64,000 bases of DNA from Bolinopsis microptera. Lineage: Eukaryota; Ctenophora; Tentaculata; Lobata; Bolinopsidae. This document shows positions 43,001-49,057 of this stretch, in pieces; within the stretch, counting starts at the first letter, position 1, and each line of letters starts with the position of its first letter. The DNA lies in NCBI RefSeq assembly GCF_026151205.1, contig NC_087074.1, positions 1,426,001 through 1,490,000 of the forward strand, in the 5' to 3' direction. The position numbers and the translations under genes are program-made. The notes under the pieces were generated by a model. That model made no database searches, was not told the origin of the DNA, and was given only the letters and a program-made list of their open reading frames with translations.

Positions 43001-45380
43001 TGTCACAGTTGTAAGCTCTACATCCTGACCCCTACCCTCCCCAGGAACTGTCACAGTTGTAAGCTCTACATCCTGACCCCTACCCTCCCCAGGAACTGTC
43101 ACAGTTGTAAGCTCTACATCCTGACCCCTACCCTCCCCAGGAACTGTCACAGTTGTAAGCTCTACATCCTGACCCCTACCCTCCCCAGGAACTGTCACAG
43201 TTGTAAGCTCTACATCCTGACCCCTACCCTCCCCAGGAACTGTCACAGTTGTAAGCTCTACATCCTGACCCCTACCCTCCCCAGGAACTGTCACAGTTGT
43301 AAGCTCTACATCCTGATCCCTACCCTCCCCAGGAACTGTCACAGTTGTAAGCTCTACATCCTGACCCCTACCCTCCCCAGGAACTGTCACAGTTGTAAGC
43401 TCTACATCCTGACCCCTACCCTCCCCAGGAACTGTCACAGTTGTAAGCTCTACATCCTGACCCCTACCCTCCCCAGGAACTGTCACAGTTGTAAGCTCTA
43501 CATCCTGACCCCTACCCTCCCCAGGAACTGTCACAGTTGTAAGCTCTACATCCTGACCCTTACCCTCCCCAGGAACTGTCACAGTTGTAAGCTCTACATC
43601 CTGACCCCTACCCTCCCCAGGAAGTGTCACAGTTGTAAGCTCTACATCCTGACCCCTACCCTCCCCAGGAACTGTCACAGTTGTAAGCTCTACATCCTGA
43701 CCCCTACCCTCCCCAGGAACTGTCACAGTTGTAAGCTCTACATCCTGACCCCTACCCTCCCCAGGAACTGTCACAGTTGTAAGCTCTACATCCTGACCCC
43801 TACCCTCCCCAGGAACTGTCACAGTTGTAAGCTCTACATCCTGACCCTTACCCTCCCCAGGAACTGTCACAGTTGTAAGCTCTACATCCTGACCCCTACC
43901 CTCCCCAGGAACTGTCACAGTTGTAAGCTCTACATCCTGACCCCTACCCTCCCCAGGAACTGTCACAGTTGTAAGCTCTACATCCTGACCCCTACCCTCC
44001 CCAGGAACTGTCACAGTTGTAAACTCTACATCCTGACCCCTACCCTCCCCAGGAACTGTCACAGTTGTAAGCTCTACATCCTGACCCCTACCCTCCCCAG
44101 GAACTGTCACAGTTGTAAGCTCTACATCCTGACCCCTACCCTCCCCAGGAACTGTCACAGTTGTAAGCTCTACATCCTGACCCCTACCCTCCCCAGGAAC
44201 TGTCACAGTTGTAAGCTCTACATCCTGACCCCTACCCGACCTCTCCTACTGGCAGGTTGTAACGATATCACCCTGGCTCCGTACAACACTTATTACAGAG
44301 GATTAGCAGGACATCTGTCTCACGCCACCTTCAGTGTGGTTAAGAACTTCTGGGATCAGCCCGCCTCCCCCATGTGCCTGGATGGTGGGTCTCTTCTAGG
44401 TGACGTACTTTTAATCTAAGTAATTTACCTGATAGTTAATTTCTAAGTAATTTAGATCTGATCTCGTGATATAGAGCTGATCTCGTGATATAGAGCTGAT
44501 GACGTGATATAGAGCTGATGACGTGATATAGATCTGATCACGTGATATACAGCTAATCACGTGTTATAGAGCTGATCACGTGTTACAGAGCTGATCACGT
44601 GATATAGATCTGATCATGTGTTACAGAGCTGATCACGTGATATAGATCTGATCACGTGTTATAGAGCTGATCACGTGTTACAGAGCTGATCACGTGTTAT
44701 AGAGCTGATCACGTGATATAGATCTGATCATGTGTTACAGAGCTGATCACGTGTTATAGAGCTGATCACGTGTTACAGAGCTGATCACGTGTTATAGAGC
44801 TGATCACGTGATAAATGATGAATGTGTAACACGTGATGATCAGGTGACAGTGGTAAAGTGTACCAGAAACTCCCTCCAGAACAGTTCCACCTCTTCTCCA
44901 TTCCCTTTAACACGGAGGGCACCACTACGGTACGTTTTCTTCCCTTGTTCAACTTAAATATTCGAGTTTGTATTGTGCGTTGAGAATTGTATGCGAGTAC
45001 TACACGACAGTGTACTCCACTACAATGTACTGTACTGCACTACAGTGTACTTTATTACACAGTGCTTTGCTGTATTTGTTATTGTCCTTTGGTACATGTT
45101 CATCTCCAAATAAGGACAGCAGATTAACATAACACTTATTTCACACGTAAACCATTCATAGGGCCTGGTGAACAAGTTACCTCCCGAATACGAAGAAGGC
45201 ACGATGCGCGCACGTGACCGCGTCAACAAGTGGTACGACAACGTGCAGAAATGCGAGTTGTCAGAAACACAAACGGTGCAACTAGCCGCCACCTTGCAGG
45301 CCCGCTTCCATGACTGGCTCGAAACCACCGGTCATCATAAGGAGTTGGAGGCCTTGATCAGACTGCGTGATAAATCTTAG
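28082..45380 (+). CDS. TBCCD1: TBCC domain-containing protein 1, complete, 10 exons
   Basis: Exons: 28082-28242, 28367-28492, 28838-28974, 29176-29300, 29421-29549, 35178-35332, 36759-37076, 44197-44384, 44844-44929, 45162-45380. All phases match and the total is 547 codons plus stop; human TBCCD1 has 557. Matches run the whole length: TPRVLVWPNQDIFKHGIL at the N-terminus, SDLACLFFES, RSEEFPTDR, RPLHEVL, TWLLDHMHANPF, then the C-CAP/TBCC beta-helix (about residues 285-440) with SIYLLSSMKCVSVKQC, VTGPVAGTLYLTGC, CKLYILTPTRPLLLAGC, ITLAPYNTYY, and FSIPFNTEGTTT and FHDWLETTGHHKEL at the end. TBCCD1 is a centrosome/basal-body and Golgi-positioning protein. Two donors fit exon 8 (44384 or 44399, both phase 1). 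Intron 5 holds a LINE; four junctions lie in tandem repeats. Confidence 0.93.
28540..28613 (+). repeat. Long hairpin in TBCCD1 intron 2
   Basis: The two arms are TGATAGTTGGA plus ATATCCGGTTGAGAGACA and their exact complements, separated by small AA/TA mismatches and a 12-base loop. That makes about 29 paired bases. It could be a tiny MITE or a miRNA-precursor-like stem. Confidence 0.75.
28716..28844 (+). repeat. 43-bp x3 tandem repeat containing the TBCCD1 exon 3 acceptor
   Basis: Unit starts at 28716, 28759 and 28802, each carrying TGTATTCCAG then ATACTCA. The third copy's AG at 28837 is the acceptor that keeps phase with exon 2. The upstream copies place equivalent AGs 43 and 86 bases earlier (exon starts 28795 and 28752). 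Since 43 is not a multiple of three, use of the nearer upstream copy would shift the frame. Confidence 0.88.
30096..31496 (+). CDS. LINE ORF1 protein with PHD-like finger and zinc knuckles
   Basis: 466 codons. Near residues 70-100 there is a PHD-like zinc finger (CNTCNDVQANDTALTCFLC then FHAVC). A predicted coiled coil follows at about 165-190 (DRRVDNLTQSMEDMKGLL). The C-terminal third has CCHC knuckles: CNNCQGFGHYRSEC, CGYCSKNHTSEDC and a third Cys-rich motif CCINC...CPAY. This order is known from ORF1 proteins of CR1/Jockey-group LINEs, which coat the element RNA. The last codons before the stop form an A_AAA_AAC heptamer (31484-31490) suited to -1 frameshifting into ORF2. Confidence 0.88.
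   Translation: MIGEGGFDDEGNRSSISLQDDTPKNDRNVSEDMLSPQRFTPTLNSSTSSESTQQRQGNILQYQFAYIKDGTCNTCNDVQANDTALTCFLCKSSFHAVCRDADKDRINNAVICPRTFFKAYSDRNATKGVNSSRFGTFTFVCNVCKTHSEQNSAVSAESKVDLIDRRVDNLTQSMEDMKGLLMKVVNMKTSPDKTEISSPPSPAPVAPSYRSVLIMSSKTPENQAKDHQEEVDKIIKDNAIHADKRYVNKNGDIVVVCPTTADRENLVKKVSQQLPEMKTHQPPERLPTISVANLADNYSEEDLEDLLLQAHPNIKALKSQGETFSVLKVKPQIKNSSKHQATIRVSNNIRKIIEQQGDRLYISSFSCKVYDQFHVKRCNNCQGFGHYRSECESEKAICGYCSKNHTSEDCPEKKTNSRISCCINCSKGKYRDERNTHTAFDRTCPAYVAEQQHLRKTINYYSSKNL
31484..31490 (+). promoter_or_regulatory. Candidate -1 ribosomal frameshift site A_AAA_AAC
   Basis: In the ORF1 frame the codons are TCA AAA AAC TTG TAA, so the heptamer is in the correct register with the stop one codon later. 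The -1 frame is open from here straight through ORF2. A short hairpin (TCTCC-GGC-GGAGA) starts about 23 bases downstream, which is further than usual for a stimulator. Confidence 0.65.
31490..34399 (+). CDS. LINE ORF2 polyprotein: endonuclease + reverse transcriptase
   Basis: The frame is open from the slippery site to 34399 (about 969 codons). The endonuclease begins ILGCCWNVRSLNNK, with the catalytic Asn before any ATG, then VTETWL (catalytic Glu), CGDLNIHLDD, KGHILDVVISS and NCDHFPV (the DH pair). Linker: APWFDGEYK. RT: NYRPISNLSFVGKLIE, SGYKSKHSTETLL, DLSAAFDTVDH, GVPQGSVLGPVLFNIYI and the catalytic YADD. The C-terminal region includes LDYCNALYYG, NIQNRACRLV and IWNQLP. The first 19 codons contain no ATG; the first GTG is 31547 and the first in-frame ATG lies inside the endonuclease. 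This makes independent initiation unlikely. CR1/Jockey group; no RNase H seen. Confidence 0.93.
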   Translation, partial: LVSSGLKSSPAEILGCCWNVRSLNNKIQPIMESIIDQGISVLFVTETWLTSMKNDVTATIKSYGYNLIHYIRKDSAKCRGGGVGIIYNSSDLNLTPVFDKCGDTFEAVLGKFRDSSGDTVLCACVYRPGSLTDVFFEDLDEFIGNIFMKYKKFLICGDLNIHLDDHKSRNTAKLTEVLASYGLHQYVRDPTHNKGHILDVVISSHQIVNPKSVTVDSHTSEMFPNCDHFPVTFSLTKTVASNLNKKKVITFRNVKEIDKNCFADNLAEELVTVMDPEGLSQAEMPSFESRISLYNSKCLTVLNNHAPLLTKEIKERKSAPWFDGEYKALRSQRRKAETKWKISGSLTDKKHYESIREQCTELSDRKKHEFFKVEFIKHSYSSKSLFRFVDTFLDRDKSIVLPSSESLKDTVENFNVYFQEKIKAIRNNFDHVESDDQTPSYCGEKLAEFSPTTLEELEEIIKASEIKSSSIDPLPANIFKENLEVLLPVLVDIVNASLSSGSIDGAKLAHITPLIKGQGLDSDNLKNYRPISNLSFVGKLIERVVLRRLNEHLENNNLNIPQQSGYKSKHSTETLLVRVVNDLLIASTESKATVVLLLDLSAAFDTVDHCKLLNILRNELGITGTAWKWFSSFLTGRCQTIKVGNEESYEIVIKFGVPQGSVLGPVLFNIYIRSLYSAAHDLNFSIQGYADDHQLYKSFKPNEEPTVLINDVPKCFQEINDWMKKHYLQLNAGKTEILVFGTPLVLQQLSIGGVFVNSETCVRLSPVAKNLGFRLDSQLNFGEQIKQLKTSCFLKLRDLAKMKTFLTTKQMGTLTQAIVISSLDYCNALYYGCSQASITQLQNIQNRACRLVFGLKKRDSVEEKLKSLHWLKVKERIEFKLCLLIFEAVNGVAPAYLCDLVTFVSSSSRRTSSLHLPVGSTRSHPRAFQTVAPKIWNQLPIEIKTCSDVDLFKTLLKTHLFKKSYGMSD
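34400..35177. other. LINE 3' UTR and rest of TBCCD1 intron 5
   Basis: Contains the probable LINE 3' end and then about 300 bp of host intron leading to the acceptor TGCGTTTCAG at 35177. The last 60 bases are open in several frames, but the phase-0 acceptor at 35177/35178 joins FSK to LTQT exactly as in the human protein. Confidence 0.6.
35293..35665 (+). repeat. 82-bp x~4.5 repeat containing the TBCCD1 exon 6 donor
   Basis: The exon 6 end with its donor (CAGATATC(A/T)GTCTCGA|GTAAGT) is repeated at exact 82-base steps: CTCGA at 35328, 35410, 35492, 35574 and 35656. The first four keep GTAAGT; the fifth has GTATGT. Each unit holds about 40 bases of exon end and about 40 of intron start (AACTAGTAGTGTAACTATGG). 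Confidence 0.92.
36030..36830 (+). repeat. 73-bp x10 repeat containing the TBCCD1 exon 7 acceptor
   Basis: CTCTCCCTAG|GAACGGGTCC recurs with the exon base A of GAACGGG at 36051, 36124, 36194, 36267, 36340, 36413, 36483, 36556, 36658 and 36760. Spacing is mostly 73, twice 70, and 102 for the last two units, which carry a 29-base insert with ACTACTAGTTACTATAGTTA. The tenth copy runs on into the rest of exon 7. Each unit contains the pyrimidine tract, the AG and about 43 exon bases. Confidence 0.93.
37077..37840. other. Unique part of TBCCD1 intron 7
   Basis: From the donor CAG|GTAGAT at 37077 to the start of the 48-bp array. AT-rich, with nothing recognised. Confidence 0.5.
37841..44237 (+). 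repeat. 48-bp x133 minisatellite carrying the TBCCD1 exon 8 acceptor
   Basis: The unit is GAACTGTCACAGTTGTAAGC, then TCTACATCCTGACCCCTACC, then CTCCCCAG (48 bases). Start-to-start distances are exact multiples of 48 except for three length variants: 7-base insertions in the units starting at 38417 and 41790, and a 6-base insertion near 40816. That gives 12 + 1 + 69 + 1 + 49 units plus the last copy, which is exon 8 itself from 44197. Each unit holds a branchpoint-like CTGAC, a C/T tract and an AG directly followed by the exon 8 start (G|AAC TGT CAC). Units are nearly identical, with a few recurrent single-base variants. The plus frame reads RNCHSCKLYILTPTLP and the minus frame TVPGEGRGQDVELTTV. 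Confidence 0.97.
44460..44815 (+). repeat. 19-bp x~18.7 repeat of E-box-like CACGTG in TBCCD1 intron 8
   Basis: The unit is GATCACGTGTTATAGAGCT, with variants TCTCGTG, GACGTG and CATGTG. About 13 units carry the palindrome CACGTG, several within TCACGTGA. The array fills most of intron 8, ending about 28 bases before the exon 9 acceptor; one more CACGTG follows at about 44830. Confidence 0.92.
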
Positions 45381-46125
45381 ATAATCAGATAGAATTAACT
45401 TGATAAGTGTAAATAGTTTGTTATTATTATAATGCTTTATTATGGGAAAATTTATAGATTAGGCAATATATTTGACTTATTAGTAGTATAGTATTACCGT
45501 GGTTTGGTAATCATTTTGTATAAATTTCTATGTTTTAGGTTGTAGTTGTTATATTTAATACTGATATGAGGCAGTTTTACATGACATATAATCATAATAA
45601 GGTTACATAACCAACATTTTGTAGCCATTTAAGTAAAGATACTCAATAAATTTAGGTTTTGGCTTTGTACAGAGTGATGTCAAAGGTCAACCTTTGAAAG
45701 GTGACATATTTGGATTTTTGCATTCGTTTTTTTTATGGCAAGCTTTTTTGCCACTACTTTAATGTTTGATTTATTTAAGCCTATGACACACAGGGTGGAC
45801 AGAAAGTAATGAAATATCGACATAAACAATATACCAACGCCACTGTGTTCCAACTTTATAAATTACAAAGCCTGACTTCTTAAACCACAAAACCTGAACA
45901 CAAATACAATATCTGAACACATTTCATTAATTCTAGTCCATCCTGTAGTAATGTGTAGCAGAATATTGTATTTATGTGTTGTATCATTTATCATAAATTG
46001 TGACCTGTATAATATAAATATAAAATTGTAATTATTATTAACCCAGTTTACTGTGATATTATTCATCTTTATGTTAAATTATTTATAGTAGATGTAACTT
46101 TTTTTGATTCCAGAATAAATTAAAG
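45381..46125. other. TBCCD1 3' region and intergenic
   Basis: AT-rich with no exon recognised. Probably holds the TBCCD1 3' UTR (AATAAA at about 45645). Contains the 155-bp MITE listed separately. Confidence 0.45.
45791..45945. mobile_element. 155-bp mariner-like MITE
   Basis: It starts CAGGGTGGACAGAAAGTAAT and ends with an imperfect inverse (ATTTCATTAATTCTAGTCCA then TCCTG), about 25 bp of inverted repeat. TA follows on the right side only. The CAGGGTGG end matches the mariner-like element at 15.2 kb. Confidence 0.6.
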
Positions 46126-46129
46126 TTAA

Positions 46130-46854
46130 GGGGGCAGGGGGGGTCTTCATGGAAATTTTCTCAAAATCGACTTTTTAGTTGTTTCTGATAGAGGGGAGTG
46201 ATATCTATCAGATGCTTTTAATCCGATAGAAAAATATTGTTCCTTGCCGAAATTATCGCCGGTAAAAGGTCAGCGCTTGTGTGTAATTGTATTGCGCGAG
46301 CGATTTTTGATCGCGTGCCCTGAAAATCGAGTCTAAAAATCTATCTTCTCCTACATTTTTTGAGCAATCACCCTCAAACTTTCAGGATATGTTCTAGGGA
46401 TCATTTAGAAGAGATTGTCCGGGCAAAATTTTGAGATAGGCCTTTAAACATTTTTTATTCGATTTTAAAAATCTTGGACCTCGAAAAATCGTCAAAAAAC
46501 CAGGTCCAAGACTTTCAAAATCGAATAAAAAATGTTTAAAGGCCTATCTCAAAATTTTGCCCGGACAATCTCTTCTAAATGATCCCTAGAACATATCCTG
46601 AAAGTTTGAGGGTGATTGCTCAAAAAATGTAGGAGGAGATAGATTTTTAGACTCGATTTTCAGGGCAAGCGATCAAAAATCGCTCGCGCAATACAATTAC
46701 ACACAAGCGCTGACCTTCTACCGGCGATAATTTCTGATAGGAACAATATTTTTCTATCGGATTAAAAGCATCTGATAGATATCACTCTCATCTATCAGAA
46801 ACAGCTAAAAAGTCGATTTTGAGAAAATTTCCATGAAGACCCCCCCCTGCCCCC
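46130..46854. mobile_element. 725-bp foldback element with TTAA target site
   Basis: A nearly perfect palindrome: arms of about 355 bp (from GGGGGCAGGGGG and TCTTCATGGAAATTTTCTC inward) meet at a short loop near 46490-46500. TTAA flanks both ends (46126-46129 and 46855-46858), the target site of piggyBac and Kolobok-type transposons. No coding capacity. It lies 150 bp before the first kinase ORF. Confidence 0.92.
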
Positions 46855-47008
46855 TTAAGTTTAAGGAATAACTAAATATCCTGTCACAATTGACTTCAGA
46901 CCAACCAAAAGACTTTTCGTAAACCCAGTTTCATAGATAAAATAATTACTTTATTACCTAATTACCTAATTATCTAATTACTAATTAACCGCTCACTCCA
47001 ATTAGGGT

Positions 47009-48067
47009 ATGAGTTTGTACGCGCGGTTAGGAGCCACCAGACCAGCTGTAACAGAGATATCCGACTTTACAGACCCTACTACTGGGGAGACAGTTGATGT
47101 GAAGCGGAGTGATTTTATCCACGATAGCAGTGGGAAAAGAGGCGAGTCAAGCTGGGGCACTGTTTATGAAGCTGAATACAGAGATGACCGTTATGCTATC
47201 AAAAAGATAGACAGGATAGATTTCGATGACGAAAGCAATCGCCCAAAGCTTGCGTTTAAGAGGGAAATGGACTTTTTGAAGGAAGCAACTGGGTGGAAGT
47301 GCCCAAATATAGTTCGGTTTCATGGCTACATTCAGTTTTCCAAATCAGCCTGGCTGATCCTAGATCTTATGGACAAAGACTTATTAGAAATCATGCGCAG
47401 AGATAACTTCTATTCAGATTTAGCAAGGTTGAATGTTGAAGAGCGAACTTGTTTAGGATACATGATGCTGAGAGACATTAGCAATGGATTACGGTTGGCT
47501 CACGGGGCCTATCGTCAGGGTAGAGCGTACATGCACCGAGACATCAAACCAAACAACATCATGGTGAAATGCAAGGAACGGCGGCTGGCCATCATCGACT
47601 TCGGTTCTACCAAAGAAATATCCAAGGAAGAACTTAAGATCCACTCAGTTGCGGCCGGTCATCAACTGTATCTTGCACCCGAATGTATGGTGGGTCCTGC
47701 CACTTATAATGAGTTAGTTGATATCTGGTCTCTGGGGATTACCATCATTCGTTTCTTTTCTGGAAAGCACCCGATATACGATGACAGTGCCGACCAAGCC
47801 TCTTCCAGCAACGACCATCAGAAAAATTGTGAAATATACTGTAGAATCCTTGGTGAGGATATCGATGGTGATAAATACGACTGGCCTATTCAGCTAGTTT
47901 CAGATGAACTGGATCAAGACTTCACAAGACTAATTAACCGGTGTGTTGATAGGGTTCCATCTCAGCGCCCCTCTGCTCAGGATATCTACAATATTGCTTC
48001 ACCAGTAGTCAATCGAATGGATCCTAATCTTGCTGTTAGCTTGTTTGACAAGTTTTTTTGTAGCTAA
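47009..48067 (+). CDS. Divergent Ser/Thr protein kinase, copy 1
   Basis: A single ORF of 352 codons with a complete kinase domain: glycine loop GESSWGTVYEAE, the ATP-anchoring Lys in YAIKKI, catalytic loop MHRDIKPNNIM, DFGST metal-binding motif, APEC, DIWSLGITII and the RPSAQDI subdomain XI Arg. The catalytic Lys, Asp and DFG Asp are all present, so it should be active. The activation segment (KEELKIHSVAAGHQLYLAPE) is unlike standard MAP2Ks. It is a paralogue of the kinase at 50.1 kb (shared IKKIDGI/DRI, NRP.LAF.REM.FL, STK/TTK.I and KHPI.DDS blocks). An acceptor-like TCCAATTAG lies right before the ATG, so an upstream exon is possible, but none was found; the TTAA foldback element occupies that space. 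Confidence 0.85.
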   Translation: MSLYARLGATRPAVTEISDFTDPTTGETVDVKRSDFIHDSSGKRGESSWGTVYEAEYRDDRYAIKKIDRIDFDDESNRPKLAFKREMDFLKEATGWKCPNIVRFHGYIQFSKSAWLILDLMDKDLLEIMRRDNFYSDLARLNVEERTCLGYMMLRDISNGLRLAHGAYRQGRAYMHRDIKPNNIMVKCKERRLAIIDFGSTKEISKEELKIHSVAAGHQLYLAPECMVGPATYNELVDIWSLGITIIRFFSGKHPIYDDSADQASSSNDHQKNCEIYCRILGEDIDGDKYDWPIQLVSDELDQDFTRLINRCVDRVPSQRPSAQDIYNIASPVVNRMDPNLAVSLFDKFFCS

Positions 48068-49057
48068 TAGCAAAAGATCTTAAACTCAGATTAATTAATC
48101 CTCAGAAGAGATATTTCAAGCGATTTTTTAAAGCTCTGTTTCATTTGATGACCGGGAAGTTGGTGAAGTAAAGAAAAACTGATTGAGTGAGTGTTGAATG
48201 GTAAATTAAATATTGTTTGTCTTTTGAGTTATTAATTATGTGGCAAGATGTTTGGATGAATTGTTATTTTAACTGTTTTTTATACGTTTTAACGGTTTAT
48301 CAGCTTTCAGATCAAGTAAGTTTTGATTTTGTACTTTATGGGTTATATGGTTAGGCTCGGGAATCGGGATGTACGACATTTATTAGTTTATTAACAGTTA
48401 CAGTGACGACATGATTAATGGCATTCAGCCATGCACCGTGCAATATACCTTTCTTATACATCTTCTCTCGCACAGGAATAGTTAAAGTTGGCAATTATTC
48501 CGTTAATTATACTGTTAATAGTCGTTGAAAGAAGCTTGTCAAGAGAGATGACGTTACTTTAGAATAAATAAAAAATATGTGTCTAACATTCCCATTCTTA
48601 ACCAGGTCAATTGTGCGAAAGTTTTTACTCAATCACATTGATTGTAGAAATGTTTGGTTTTTGATAGCGGTATGTTATGTAATAATAAGTTCTTCATATA
48701 AATGCAACTCAGTTTCTTAGTCTTTGTAAATAGCCACTGTAGAGTGTATATGTTCTTATTATATAATATTTTTATGGTTTTAAATTGACAATGTCGGTAA
48801 GATTTTTGTGTTTTCCAAAATCTAGAATTTCTATCGAGTTTCTTGTCGTATTACTTTGAAAACTGGTACTAAACATTCAATTTCAACACAGTTTTCAATT
48901 TCTCATGTTCTTGTATTACATTATTATGTATTATGTAAGTATTCTGACCAATCAACACAATGTAGGGGAGAATGAAAAGATGTGGCTCCGACCATTTGTA
49001 ACGACAATGTGAAGCTAACTAACGTGTATATATACACTGTATCTAGATATCCCTAAC
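48068..49057. other. Intergenic between the two kinase genes
   Basis: AT-rich with no exon recognised. A TATATATA tract lies at about 49026-49033, some 25 bases before the start codon of the second gene, and may be its TATA box or 5' UTR. Confidence 0.4.

Noticed and set aside
37841-44237. CRISPR-like or satellite-coded giant protein gene
   Set aside because: There are no spacers; units are contiguous and end in a TBCCD1 exon. The 1138-, 1131-, 866- and 809-codon frames are consequences of a 48-base unit without stops in one frame per strand.
44385-44399. Longer exon 8 of TBCCD1 ending at TTCTAG|GTGACG
   Set aside because: In phase and possible, but GATG|GTGGGT is the better donor and gives the shorter join closer to the human protein length; kept only as an alternative.
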